Of a DNA stretch of 64,000 bases, positions 50,631 through 59,061 are shown piece after piece. The notes below the pieces were generated by a model, which was not told where the DNA came from, ran no database searches, and saw nothing but the letters and a program-made list of their open reading frames with translations. How positions within the stretch are numbered: position 1 is the stretch's first letter; every line of letters begins with the position of its first letter. A program made the translations under genes and the position numbers. The DNA is from Streptomyces sp. NRRL S-1022 (lineage in GTDB: Bacteria > Actinomycetota > Actinomycetes > Streptomycetales > Streptomycetaceae): positions 62,001 to 126,000 of the forward strand of contig NZ_JOIU01000024.1 of the NCBI RefSeq assembly GCF_000720135.1, written 5' to 3'.

Positions 50631-51698
50631 ATGCCGGCACCCTTACGACGTCTGCTGGCCGGTCTGGCCCTGCTGCCGGCGCTGCTGTCCCCCGTGGCCG
50701 CCCAGGCCGCACCCGGTGGTCCCGTGAAGGGCCGCTTCGACCTCCAGGCGCACCGCGGCGGCCTCGGCCTGACGACGGAGGAGTCCCTGGAGGGCTTCGG
50801 CAAGGCGCTGCGGCTCGGGGTTTCCACGCTGGAGCTGGACACCCAGGTCACCAAGGACCTGCGGGTGGTCGTCAACCACGACCGGCAGATCAGCGGCGTG
50901 AAGTGCCGGGACACCGGCCCGGCCACCCCCGGCGACCCGCTGTACCCGTATGTCGGCAAGTACCTCAAGGACCTGACGCTCGCTCAGGTCAGGACGCTGG
51001 ACTGCGGCTACCAGCAGCTGCCCGGCTTCCCCGAGCAGGAGGTCGTCAAGGGCTTCCGGATGGTGGAGCTGAAGGACGTCCTGAACCTGGTCGAGCGCTA
51101 CCGCGCCCGGGGCGTGCGGCTGAACATCGAGACGAAGGTGGAGGCGGGCGCCCCCGAACAGACCGCGCCCCGCGAGGTGTTCGTCCGCCGGGTCTACGAG
51201 GAGATCCACCGCTCGGGCATCGAGCGTCAGGTCACCATCCAGTCCTTCGACTGGGGTGCGCTCAGGGTGATGCACCGGCTGGCGCCGCGGTGGCCGCTGG
51301 TGGCACTGACGAACTACGACTTCCTCCAGGTCGGCAAGCCCGGCGCGTCCCCGTGGCTGGGCGGGATCGACGCCGACGACTACGACGGGGACTTCGTCCG
51401 CGCGGCCGCGACCCTGCCCGGGGTCACCACCCTCTCCCCCAACTACGGCTTCCCGCAGAGCGGCAAGGTCGGCGACCCCGGGTTCCGGTTCTACTCCGAC
51501 GCGGCGATGGTCGCGCGGGCGCACGCCCGGGGGCTGAAGGTGGTGCCGTGGACCTGCGACGACCCGGCGACCGTGGAGGCGCTGATGGACCTGGGCGTCG
51601 ACGGGATCATCACCGACTATCCCGACCGCGTCCGGCGGATCATGGCCGACCGCGGTATGCCGCTGCCCCGGTCCTACCGCCCGCACGGCCACGGCTGA
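50631..51698 (+). CDS. glpQ: Secreted glycerophosphodiester phosphodiesterase
   Basis: Exported GDPD of 355 residues that releases sn-glycerol 3-phosphate from glycerophosphodiesters. Signal peptide MPAPLRRLLAGLALLPALLS, cleavage near AAQAAP. Active site: DLQAHRGG and LELDTQVTKDLRVVVNHD (metal and catalytic His/Glu/Asp), ETKVE, and the closing TCDDPATVEALMDLGVDGIITDYP. ATG follows GGGAGG. Probably phosphate-regulated in Streptomyces, though no PHO box was recognised. Confidence 0.92.
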   Translation: MPAPLRRLLAGLALLPALLSPVAAQAAPGGPVKGRFDLQAHRGGLGLTTEESLEGFGKALRLGVSTLELDTQVTKDLRVVVNHDRQISGVKCRDTGPATPGDPLYPYVGKYLKDLTLAQVRTLDCGYQQLPGFPEQEVVKGFRMVELKDVLNLVERYRARGVRLNIETKVEAGAPEQTAPREVFVRRVYEEIHRSGIERQVTIQSFDWGALRVMHRLAPRWPLVALTNYDFLQVGKPGASPWLGGIDADDYDGDFVRAAATLPGVTTLSPNYGFPQSGKVGDPGFRFYSDAAMVARAHARGLKVVPWTCDDPATVEALMDLGVDGIITDYPDRVRRIMADRGMPLPRSYRPHGHG

Positions 51699-51715
51699 CC
51701 GCCGGGCGGGCGTGA

Positions 51716-51739
51716 GCCCCGCTCCGAATGGGGCGGGGC
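51716..51739. terminator. Bidirectional terminator hairpin
   Basis: GCCCCGCTCC and GGGGCGGGGC form a 10-bp stem with one G-T wobble and a GAAT loop, between the convergent GDPD gene and the small secreted-protein gene. Confidence 0.65.
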
Positions 51740-51762
51740 GGGACCCACGTCCGGGCCCCTCG

Positions 51763-52263
51763 TCAGCCGGCCGGCTTCAGGCCGGTGATCTTCAGGGTCT
51801 TGAGGTCGGACTGGACGTCGATCCGGCTGACCTGCGCGTGCGGGCCGTCGCCCCAGGTGAGCGTGACCCGGCTGGTGGCGTGGCCCATCCCGGAACCGGT
51901 GTAGGTCACCTTCCACTTCACCGGCACGTTCTGCGCGAAGAGGATGCCGTCGGCGTGTTCCTTCTTCTCGTAGGCGGCGACCTGCTTCCGGACGGCGGAC
52001 GAGAGGTAGAAACCGCGCAGCGCCTTGGCGGCGGGCGCGGCCGTGGCGTCGTCGGTGGCCCAGACGGCGTCGATGTAGGCGCCGTAGAAGTCGGCCACGT
52101 GCTGGGTGGTGTTGCGCGGGTCGCCCTGGGCGGACGACACGGCGGCGGCGCGGGTGGTGTGGCTCGCGGAGACACCGGCCAGGGCGGGCGTGACGGCGGC
52201 CAGGGTGAGGCCGGCGGTGAGCACCGTTGCGGTGAGCAGGGTCTTGCGCTTGCGGACGGACAT
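51763..52263 (-). CDS. Small secreted hypothetical protein
   Basis: 166-residue exported protein. The ATG at 52263 has GGGGGA at suitable distance; an in-frame ATG three codons upstream (52272) overlaps that RBS and is less likely. Signal peptide VRKRKTLLTATVLTAGLTLA with cleavage after TPALA. The mature part (HVADFYGAYIDAVWATDD, FYLSSAVRKQVAAYEKKEHA, VKWKVTYTGSGMG, TLKITGLKPAG) resembles a one-domain NTF2-like/cystatin-like fold. Function unknown. Confidence 0.78.
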   Translation of the reverse strand: MSVRKRKTLLTATVLTAGLTLAAVTPALAGVSASHTTRAAAVSSAQGDPRNTTQHVADFYGAYIDAVWATDDATAAPAAKALRGFYLSSAVRKQVAAYEKKEHADGILFAQNVPVKWKVTYTGSGMGHATSRVTLTWGDGPHAQVSRIDVQSDLKTLKITGLKPAG

Positions 52264-52319
52264 GTGCGTCATTCCCCCGGTTTCTTCGCGACCGGTCCGA
52301 TCCCGGCCGTCGACGGACC

Positions 52320-52850
52320 TTAAGACCGCGTTTCCCCCTGCCTGGTTCCGCCTGCGCTGCTGTTCTTTCCGGTCATTTCCGGTGCCGACGCCCTCCGTCC
52401 CTCGACGAGCCGGGCGAGGTTGTCCAGGGCCGTGCGGGTTCCCTGTTCGTTGTCCCGGGGGGCGATCGCGTCGGGGACGCCCTCGTGCCGGATCTCGACG
52501 TCCGTGCCGTCGCCGGCCCCGGTGAGCGTCGTCGTCATGGTCATCGTGGGCAGCAGGGTGTCGTCGCCGGTCTCGAAGGCGAGGACCTCGACGACGAGGG
52601 CGCCGGGCACGAGCCGGGCGAAGTGGCCCTGGTAGGTGTCCGTCCGCCCGCCCGACTTGCCGGCGCGGGCCGGATCGTCGTAGGTGAGGGAGATCCGGAA
52701 GGCTCCGCCCTCGCGGGCGTCGAAGGTGTGCACGCGCGCGGTCATACCGGCCGGGACCCGCCAGGCGGCGACCGCCTCCGGGTCGGTCAGGGCCCGGTAG
52801 ACGGCGTGCGGCGGCGCCTTCACGTGCCGGGTGACTCGGGTGGTGTGCAT
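52320..52850 (-). CDS. SRPBCC (AHSA1-type) protein
   Basis: 176-residue START/Bet v1-like ligand-binding protein of the AHSA1 group. Pattern: HVKAPPHAVYRALTDPEAVAAW, GGAFRISLTY, YQGHFARLVPGALVVEV, TTTLTGAGDGTDVEIRHEGVPD and a C-terminal helix (TRTALDNLARLVE). A hydrophilic tail follows. Such proteins bind small hydrophobic ligands; some act with ArsR regulators, but none is adjacent here. Confidence 0.85.
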   Translation of the reverse strand: MHTTRVTRHVKAPPHAVYRALTDPEAVAAWRVPAGMTARVHTFDAREGGAFRISLTYDDPARAGKSGGRTDTYQGHFARLVPGALVVEVLAFETGDDTLLPTMTMTTTLTGAGDGTDVEIRHEGVPDAIAPRDNEQGTRTALDNLARLVEGRRASAPEMTGKNSSAGGTRQGETRS

Positions 52851-52947
52851 GGGCTCACGGTAGCGGTCCGGCGACCGCCCCCGCCGTCGTACGGCGGGAG
52901 GCGGGGCCGGGGTCCGGGAGGTGGGTCGGACCCCGGCCCCGGGTCTG

Positions 52948-53802
52948 TCACGGCTTGCGGGCGACCGCGCCGTACATCGCGATGTCCGCGTCCCGGATGC
53001 CCTGCTCGCCGCTGCCGTCGGGATGCCACTTGTGCACCTGGACGATGCCGGGCTCGACCAGGTCGAGGCCCGTGAAGAAGGCGTGGGCCTCGTCCAGGGT
53101 GCGCAGCCGCATCGGCATGTTGCGGGCCGCGTACTCGTAGGCGACCCGGCCCACCTCCTCCGGCGCGAACTCGGCGGTGCCGATGGACATCGCCAGGTAG
53201 CTGCCGGAGGGCAGCGGCTCCAGCAGCCGCCGTACGACGCCGACCGCGTCGTCCGCGTCCAGCATGAAGTGCACGATCGCGATGACGGTGAGCGCGACGG
53301 GCCGGCTCAGGTCCAGGGTCTCGCGCAGTTCGGGGGCGTCCAGGATGGCCGCGGGGTCCCGGAAGTCGGCCTCCAGGTAGGCGGTGCGGCCCTCGGGGGC
53401 GCTGGCCAGCAGGCCCTGGGAGAGGGTGAGCACGATCGGGTCGTTGTCGACGTAGACGACGCGGGACCCGGGGGCCACGGCCTGGGCGATCTCGTGCAGG
53501 TTGGGCGAGGTCGGGATGCCGGTGCCGATGTCCAGGAACTGGCGCATGCCCGCCTCCTCGGCGAGCCAGCGCACGGCACGGTTCATGAAGTCTCGGTTCG
53601 CGCGCATGTGCACCGGGAGCGCGGGCCACTCCCGCGCCATCGCGTCGCCCGCCTCCTTGTCGGCGGGGTAGTAGTCCTTGCCGCCGAGTATGTAGTCGTA
53701 GATGCGGGCGGAGTGGGCGTTCTCGGTGTCGATCCGGTCGGCCGGCCATCCGTTGTCGGGCACGCCGTGTCTCCCATTCGGTCGAGGGGTCGGATGCTTC
53801 AC
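52948..53802 (-). CDS. DUF574 SAM-dependent methyltransferase
   Basis: 284-residue member of the actinobacterial DUF574 (methyltransf_19) family. Hallmarks: DTENAHSARIYDYILGGKDYYPAD, RANRDFMNRAVRWLAEEAG, the SAM-binding loop QFLDIGTGIPTSPNLHE, and VYVDNDPIV with the acidic residue binding the ribose. Many copies occur per Streptomyces genome; no substrate is known. It lies just downstream of the XRE regulator and in the same direction, so they may be co-transcribed (gap about 20 bases). Confidence 0.92.
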   Translation of the reverse strand: MKHPTPRPNGRHGVPDNGWPADRIDTENAHSARIYDYILGGKDYYPADKEAGDAMAREWPALPVHMRANRDFMNRAVRWLAEEAGMRQFLDIGTGIPTSPNLHEIAQAVAPGSRVVYVDNDPIVLTLSQGLLASAPEGRTAYLEADFRDPAAILDAPELRETLDLSRPVALTVIAIVHFMLDADDAVGVVRRLLEPLPSGSYLAMSIGTAEFAPEEVGRVAYEYAARNMPMRLRTLDEAHAFFTGLDLVEPGIVQVHKWHPDGSGEQGIRDADIAMYGAVARKP

Positions 53803-53823
53803 GTCACAGGGGGCGGGTGCGGG

Positions 53824-54699
53824 TCACAACTCCTTGCGCAGCGTGCCGAGCAGGGTCTCGGTCCTCCGGGGGGAGGCGGCCTGGGCGCTCAGCCGGTCCA
53901 GGGCCTCGCGGTAGACCACGACGTCCTCCGTCTTGTCGAGGTAGACGGCGCCGGCGAGGCCCCTCAGGTAGGCGATGTCGGGCAGTTCGCGGGCCTGGAA
54001 CCGGAAGAGGTGGTAGGCACCGGCCCGCAGGGCGGGATGCGGTCCGTTGGCGAACGGCATGAGCTGCAGGGTGACGTGGGGCAGCCGGTTGACCTCCAGG
54101 AGGTGGTCGATCTGCGCCCGCATCACCCCCGGGCCGCCGACCGGCCAGCGCAGGACGGTCTCGTCCATCACCACCCACAGCCGGGGCGGTGCCGGCCTGG
54201 ACAGCAGTTCCTGGCGGCGCATGCGCAGGGCGACGCGGCGTTCGACGGCCTCGGCGCCGGCGTGCGGCTCGTCCGTGGTCAGCAGGGCGCGGGCGTAGTC
54301 CTCGGTCTGCAGCAGGCCGTGCACGAACTGGTCCTCGTACGCGCGGATCTGCAGGGCCGCCTGCTCCAGGCTGAGGTAGGCGGCGAACCAGTCGGGCATG
54401 ACGTCCCGGTAGGTGTGCCACCAGCCGCGCTTGTTGGCCTCGCGGACGGACTGCAGGAAGGTGTCGATCTCCTGCCGGTCGGTGACGCCGTAGACCTGGA
54501 GGAGTTTCTCGGCGTCCGCCAGCCGCAGCCGGGCCACCTTGGCGGCCTCCATGCGCCGGATCGTGGAGTGGCTGACACCGATGGCGGCGCCCGCCTCGGC
54601 GTAGCCGAGGCCGGCCCGGGTGCGCAGTTCCTCCAGCTGTCTGCCGAGGATCATGCGCAGCACGGAAGGGGCGCCGCCCCAGTCGGTCTCCGCGGTCAC
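53824..54699 (-). CDS. XRE/DUF5753 (WhiJ-like) regulator
   Basis: 291-residue DNA-binding protein. N-terminal HTH (LRTRAGLGYAEAGAAIGVSHSTIRRMEAAKV) followed by the DUF5753 domain (YLSLEQAALQIRAYEDQFVHGLLQTEDYARAL in pieces, RRQELLSRPAPPRLWVVMDE, LQLMPFANGPHPAL). This is the type of the WhiJ/SCO4441 developmental regulators of Streptomyces. The usual small DUF397 partner gene is not recognisable next to it. GTG 54699 is chosen because of GGGGTGGGGC just upstream. Confidence 0.88.
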   Translation of the reverse strand: MTAETDWGGAPSVLRMILGRQLEELRTRAGLGYAEAGAAIGVSHSTIRRMEAAKVARLRLADAEKLLQVYGVTDRQEIDTFLQSVREANKRGWWHTYRDVMPDWFAAYLSLEQAALQIRAYEDQFVHGLLQTEDYARALLTTDEPHAGAEAVERRVALRMRRQELLSRPAPPRLWVVMDETVLRWPVGGPGVMRAQIDHLLEVNRLPHVTLQLMPFANGPHPALRAGAYHLFRFQARELPDIAYLRGLAGAVYLDKTEDVVVYREALDRLSAQAASPRRTETLLGTLRKEL

Positions 54700-54744
54700 G
54701 CCCCACCCCCTCGTCAGGTCCCAGGTCCCGCACATCACCCTCGC

Positions 54745-54778
54745 ACGTGATCGGGCTTGCGAGCCCATTCGATCACGT
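54745..54778. promoter_or_regulatory. Nested dyad, probable operator
   Basis: ACGTGATCG (54745-54753) and CGATCACGT (54770-54778) are perfect 9-bp arms enclosing a second dyad, GGCT-TGCG-AGCC (54754-54765). It lies about 46 bases upstream of the XRE start codon. Some 30 bases further, CTTGCAAATTTCAACTTGC carries two CTTGC elements. Likely autoregulatory binding sites. Confidence 0.55.
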
Positions 54779-55281
54779 TCTGGCGAATGCAGCATGCACT
54801 TCCCCACTTGCAAATTTCAACTTGCTGGTTGCGGAGCGTGGTTGGCAGGTGCCAGAGTGGACCTACTGCTCCGGCCGACCCGCGGAGCAGGCGGCGCGGC
54901 CGGTCAGGGGAGACAGCCGCCGGCACGGCCTGCTGTCAGGCGGTGTGACGTCTGCTGCCCGAACGGCCGGCCCGATGCCCGCGGCTCCACCCGCGAGGCC
55001 GGACGAAAGGCGCACGGCGATGGCTCCGCCTCCCCTCCCCCGACCGCCCCACGACCACGGACCGGACCGACCGCACCTGATACGGGGCGGAACGTTCCGG
55101 GCCGCACCGCCGGCTCCGGCCGGCGTCCCCGGACCACCCGGAGGCGAGCGTCCCGGTCGACTCCCTGGGCCCCACGGCCCCGACCGGCTCGCCTCCGGGG
55201 CCCCGCTCCCCGGCTCCGCCGGCCGCCTCCGGCCCGCGGGCACGGGCGTCGGCGCGGCCTGAAGAACTCCGGTGCGGGCGC

Positions 55282-55311
55282 GGCCTCTTCCGCGTAGCTG
55301 CGGAAGAGGCC
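55282..55311 (+). terminator. Strong hairpin, probable terminator
   Basis: GGCCTCTTCCGC and GCGGAAGAGGCC form a perfect 12-bp stem with the loop GTAGCT. It stands 67 bases before the small ORF at 55378. It may end a transcript coming from the left, or be a leader structure for that ORF. Confidence 0.55.
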
Positions 55312-55377
55312 TCACCTGCCTCGGCTCCCTCCCCCCACCGTCACACCCGGACCACCCCACTCGTCCGAAGGACAGCC

Positions 55378-55470
55378 ATGCACCACACCACCCCCACGCC
55401 CGCGCCCGCCGCCGACCCGTCCTGGACCCGCACCCACCCCAAGCCCGGCTCGGAGCGACGGGCCGGCTGA
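55378..55470 (+). CDS. Possible 30-residue small protein
   Basis: A short frame with ATG behind AAGGA at good spacing (GAAGGACAGCC-ATG) and almost perfect G/C third positions. The product is His/Thr/Pro-rich at the N-terminus (MHHTTPTPAPAADPSWTRTH) and ends KPGSERRAG. It lies between the strong hairpin and the GNAT gene. No homologue is recognised. It may be a leader peptide or a free small protein. Confidence 0.35.
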   Translation: MHHTTPTPAPAADPSWTRTHPKPGSERRAG

Positions 55471-55609
55471 GCCCGGCCGCGCAGCGTTACGGGATCCGGC
55501 CCGCGACCCGCTAGATTCACCGCCGGTGCGGAGCGTCCGCGCTCGTCGGCGGTCCGGTTCCGGCACGGACACCGGGCCCGCCGCGTCCGCCGTTCCCGCC
55601 GGGGGTGCC

Positions 55610-56263
55610 ATGGTCTGGTCGCTGTTCCGCCGCGGCCGGTCCGCGGCCGGACTTCCCGTGCCGGGGCGGTGCGCGCCCGGCCGGCACGCGCTGGCCACCG
55701 AACGGCTGTTGCTGTTCACCCCGCGGACCCGGCTGGACGTGGTGGCGGCGCTGGCCGCCAGCGCGGACGCCGGGGCCCAGCGGTGGCTCGGCACCAAGGC
55801 GGACGAGGTGCTGCCCGACCCCGACGCCCGCCGGATCGCGCTGGCCTGGCCGCCCGCCGGCGACGGCCGCCGCATCCCGCCCGTCCTGGCCGAGCCGTTC
55901 AGCCCCGGCCCGGACGACCCGCTGCTGCTGGTCTGCGTGCGCAGGTCCGACCTCCGTTACGCCGGCGCCCTGGAACTCCATCCACAGCGGGGCGAGATGG
56001 GCGGCTGGCTGGCACCGGGCTGCCGCGGGCAGGGCCTGGGCACGGAGCTGTTCCGTGCGGGCGTGGAGCTGGCCCACACCCATCTGGGCCTGGCCACGAT
56101 CCGCGCCGGGGCCGAGCCCGCCAACGCCGCGAGCCGGCGGGCCCTGGCCGGCGCGGGTTTCCTCCCGGACCGGGGCCCGCTCCGCCACACCCTGCCCGAC
56201 GGCCGCGTCGTCGACGCGGTCTGGCACCGCCACGACACCCCGACGACCACCCGATGCCATTGA
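55610..56263 (+). CDS. GNAT family N-acetyltransferase (RimJ-like)
   Basis: 217-residue GNAT with the RimJ/RimL-type layout: HALATERLLLFTPRTRLDVVAALA at the N-terminus, GALELHPQRGEMGGWLAPGCRGQGLGTELF (acetyl-CoA loop R-G-Q-G-L-G), and TIRAGAEPANAASRRALAGAGF with the Asn and the G-F end motif. The ATG at 55610 follows GGGGGTGCC; an upstream GTG at 55526 would add 28 Arg/Ser-rich residues. Substrate unknown. Confidence 0.82.
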   Translation: MVWSLFRRGRSAAGLPVPGRCAPGRHALATERLLLFTPRTRLDVVAALAASADAGAQRWLGTKADEVLPDPDARRIALAWPPAGDGRRIPPVLAEPFSPGPDDPLLLVCVRRSDLRYAGALELHPQRGEMGGWLAPGCRGQGLGTELFRAGVELAHTHLGLATIRAGAEPANAASRRALAGAGFLPDRGPLRHTLPDGRVVDAVWHRHDTPTTTRCH

Positions 56264-56324
56264 CCGAGCCCCGCGTCCCCTGCGGGGCCTCGGCAACGGC
56301 CGGACGGCAGCCCGTCGCGTGCGG

Positions 56325-56685
56325 GGCGCCACCCGGTCCGCCGACACGTCACCCTGCGGGCAGCCCGGCCGTCGGCCTCGGCCGACGCGAACGGCCGTCC
56401 TCCGCCCGACGCGTCCGCCCCCCGCTGCCGAGGGCAGCGACGCCAGCTCGGTCGAATCAACGGCGCAGCCGGCGCACCCGATCCGCCGGCACCTCAACCA
56501 TGCGGGCAGCCCGGCCGTCGGCCTCGGCCGACGCGAACGGCCGTCCTCCGCCCGACGCGTCCGCGCCTCCCCGCTGCCGGGGGCAGCGACGCCGGCTCGG
56601 TCGAATCAACGGCGCAGCCGGCGCCCCCAATCCACCGGCACCTCAGCCATGCGGGCAGCCCAGCCGCCGGTCTCGGCCGGCCGCC
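56325..56685. repeat. Degenerate tandem repeat, period about 146-149 bp
   Basis: Two nearly complete units start at TGCGGGCAGCCC at 56355 and 56501, and a third, partial unit at 56650. The end of a further diverged unit (GCGCCACCCGGTCCGCCGACAC) precedes the first. Each unit contains a palindrome GTCGGCC-TC-GGCCGAC, an AACGGCCGTCCTCCGCCCG block and, on the minus strand, a 14-codon mini-ORF reading M-(V/A)-E-V-P. Unit lengths are not multiples of three, so it is not a coding repeat. The whole 56264-56727 gap holds no other feature. Confidence 0.75.
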
Positions 56686-56727
56686 ACCGCGTGCGCCCGG
56701 CTCGCCGGCCCGCCCGGTGCTTCGGGG

Positions 56728-57663
56728 TCAGGTGGTGTTTCTGCGGCGTTCCGTCAGCCGGTGCTGGTCGGGCCAGCGGACGTCGTAGGCCCAGCCGAGG
56801 TGTTCGAACCAGCGGATCAGGCGGGCGCTGGCGTCGAGTTGGCCGGTGAGCACGCCGTGCCGGGCACTGGTGGGGTCGGCGTGGTGGAGGTTGTGCCAGG
56901 ACTCGCCGAAGGAGAGCGGGGCCAGCCACCACACGTTGCCCGAGCGGTCCCGGCTGCGGAAGGGGCGGGAACCGGACGCGTGGCAGATGGAGTTGATGGA
57001 CCAGGTCACGTGGTGGACCAGGCAGATGCGGACCAGTCCGGCCCAGAAGAACGCGGTGAGCGCGCCCTGCCAGGACCGGGTGAGTGCCGCGCCCAGCAGC
57101 GCGGGCAGGGCGAGGGACGCGAGGACCAGGACGCCGAAGCGCCGGGAGATCAGCATCAGGGCGCGGTCGCGGACGAGGTCGGGCGCGTACGTCCGCGGCG
57201 GGGCGTGCTCGGTCTCGAACAGCCAGCCAAGATGGGCGTAGAGCATGCCCTTGGCGAGGGCACGGGCCGAGTGGCCGTACCGCCAGGGCGAGTGCGGGTC
57301 GCCGTCCCGGTCGGAGTACTTGTGGTGCTTGCGGTGGTCGGCCACCCAGGTGATGAGCGGGCCCTGCACGGCGAGGCTGCCGGCCAGTGCGAGGGCGATC
57401 CGCAGCGGCCGCCTGGCCTTGAACGAGCCGTGGGTGAAGTGCCGGTGGAAGCCGACGGTGATGCCGAGTCCGCTGACCAGGTAGAAGGCGACGGCCAGCG
57501 CGAGGTCCGCGGGACTGAGCCCGTGCCGCCAGGCCAACGGCACGGCGGCGAGCACGGCGAGGAACGGTACGGCGACGAAGACCCCGATCATCAGCTGCTC
57601 GCCGGTGGGCCAGGACCGCCTGCCGGCCGCCAGTGGGGTGGATCCGGAGAACTCCGAGGACAT
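56728..57663 (-). CDS. Acyl-CoA/acyl-lipid desaturase (delta-9 type)
   Basis: 311-residue membrane di-iron fatty acid desaturase. Three histidine boxes: HRHFTH, HRKHHK and HNLHH, with four hydrophobic helices (VFVAVPFLAVLAAVPL, LALAVAFYLVSGLGITVG, LRIALALAGSLAVQG, VLVLASLALPALLG). The sequence GDPHSPWRYGH is typical of SCD1-like stearoyl-CoA desaturases. It would insert a cis double bond into C16/C18 chains. Last in a leftward run with the ketosynthase and PlsC genes, near the COX-like/P450 pair. Confidence 0.92.
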   Translation of the reverse strand: MSSEFSGSTPLAAGRRSWPTGEQLMIGVFVAVPFLAVLAAVPLAWRHGLSPADLALAVAFYLVSGLGITVGFHRHFTHGSFKARRPLRIALALAGSLAVQGPLITWVADHRKHHKYSDRDGDPHSPWRYGHSARALAKGMLYAHLGWLFETEHAPPRTYAPDLVRDRALMLISRRFGVLVLASLALPALLGAALTRSWQGALTAFFWAGLVRICLVHHVTWSINSICHASGSRPFRSRDRSGNVWWLAPLSFGESWHNLHHADPTSARHGVLTGQLDASARLIRWFEHLGWAYDVRWPDQHRLTERRRNTT

Positions 57664-57691
57664 GGCGACCCTTTCTCGGCCGGGGACCGGG

Positions 57692-58939
57692 CTAGTCGAC
57701 GGCGGTGAAGGCGAGCACGGCGTTCTGGCCTCCGAAGCCGAAGGAGTTGCTGACGGCGGCTCGTATCCGGTGCGGGCGGGACGTCTTGGTGACGACGTCC
57801 AGGTCCATCGCCGGATCGAGGGTGTCCAGGTTGGCGGTGGGCGGGATCAGCTGGTGGCGCAGGGTGAGCACGGTGCAGGCCGCCTCGATGGCCCCGGCAC
57901 CGCCGATGGCGTGCCCGATGGTGCCCTTGACAGCGGTGACGGGCGGCGGCCGGCGGAAGACCCGGTGCAGGGCGTTGTGCTCGGCGGCGTCGCCCTGCGG
58001 GGTGGCGGTGCCGTGCGCGTTGACGTGGTCGATGTCCTCGGGGGCCAGGCCGGCGTCGGCGAGGGCGCCGCTCAGCGCGCGGGCGGCGCCGTCGCCGTCG
58101 GGGTGCGGGGCGGTGAAGTGGTGGGCGTCGCAGGACGCGCCGAACCCGGCGAGCAGGGCCTCGGGCCGTACGCGCCGGGCGCGGGCGTCCTCGGTGCGTT
58201 CCAGGACGAGCACGGCGGCGCCCTCGCCGAGGACGAAGCCGTCACGGTCCCGGTCGAACGGGCGGGAGGCCGCGTCCGGGGTGTCCGCGCGGCGGGACAG
58301 GGCGCGCATCTGGGCGAAGCAGGCGGCGGTCATGCGCAGCCGCGCCGACTCGCTGCCGCCGGCCAGGACCAGGTCGCAGCGGCCGGACAGCAGCCAGTCC
58401 CGGGCCAGGCCGAGCGCGCTGGTGCCGGAGGCGCAGGCGGTGCTGACCACCATGTTGGGGCCGAGCGCGCCGAGGTCGAGGGCGATCTCGGCGGCGGCCA
58501 TGTTGGGCACGCTGCGGGGCAGCGCGAGCGGGGAGACGCGTTCGGGGCTGTGGGCGGCGAGCCGGTCGAACTCGGCCTGCCAGCCCTGCATGGACCCGGT
58601 GCCGACACCCATCACCACGCCGACCCGGGCGCCGTCCCAGCCGTCGGGGGCGAGGCCGGCGCCGGCGACGGCCTCGCGGGCGGCGAGCAGCGCGAAGGTC
58701 GTGAACCGGTCGAGCCGGCGGGCCAGCCGGTGCCCGAGCAGGCCGGCCGCGTCCAGGCCGGGCACCTGGCAGGAGAAGGCCACGGGCAGCCCGTCCAGGG
58801 CGGGGTCGGCGGTGGCGGTGGACCGTCCGGCGCACAGGCCCGCCCAGGCCGCGTCCCGGCCGATACCGGCCGGGGTGACCATGCCCAGTCCGGTGACGGC
58901 GACCGGGGCCCGCCGCGCGCCTGTTCTCACCTGCTGCAT
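57692..58939 (-). CDS. Beta-ketoacyl-ACP synthase II-like enzyme
   Basis: 415-residue FabF-type condensing enzyme. Catalytic Cys in VSTACASGTSALGLA, His in VNAHGTATPQGD and His in VKGTIGHAIGGAGA, and the closing SNSFGFGGQNAVLAF; all triad residues are present. N-terminal VAVTGLGMVTPAGIG. It is not the primary fab-cluster copy (no ACP or FabD nearby), so it may be a dedicated elongation or polyketide-like KS. It is 28 bases upstream of the desaturase gene, likely in one transcript. Confidence 0.92.
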   Translation of the reverse strand: MQQVRTGARRAPVAVTGLGMVTPAGIGRDAAWAGLCAGRSTATADPALDGLPVAFSCQVPGLDAAGLLGHRLARRLDRFTTFALLAAREAVAGAGLAPDGWDGARVGVVMGVGTGSMQGWQAEFDRLAAHSPERVSPLALPRSVPNMAAAEIALDLGALGPNMVVSTACASGTSALGLARDWLLSGRCDLVLAGGSESARLRMTAACFAQMRALSRRADTPDAASRPFDRDRDGFVLGEGAAVLVLERTEDARARRVRPEALLAGFGASCDAHHFTAPHPDGDGAARALSGALADAGLAPEDIDHVNAHGTATPQGDAAEHNALHRVFRRPPPVTAVKGTIGHAIGGAGAIEAACTVLTLRHQLIPPTANLDTLDPAMDLDVVTKTSRPHRIRAAVSNSFGFGGQNAVLAFTAVD

Positions 58940-59061
58940 GAGGCGTGATTATCCGGGGCGCGGGCAGCGGTTCCGGGCCGCCGCAACTCGTTCGGCCCAG
59001 GTCGGCCGGTGCTACCACCCGGATGCGTGAACGCGGATGCGCGCGGGCGGGCCGGCCGGGG

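Larger units (their letters stand above)
54700..55377. other. Long intergenic region upstream of the XRE regulator
   Basis: About 680 bases without a convincing gene. The left 150 bases are AT-rich for this genome and hold a nested dyad and TTGCAA-type repeats. From about 54960 a Pro/Gly/Arg-rich frame ends at 55262 just before a terminator-like hairpin; its codon bias is good only in the last 30 or so codons, so a small protein there is possible but not supported enough to call. Confidence 0.4.

Noticed and set aside
54747..55262. Plus-strand ORF of 171 codons ending just before a hairpin
   Set aside because: Low-complexity Pro/Gly/Arg composition with third-position bias only in the last 30 or so codons and no convincing start; recorded as intergenic.
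56325..56685. CRISPR array
   Set aside because: The units are about 146 bp, imperfect and contiguous, without short repeats and unique spacers, and no cas genes are near.
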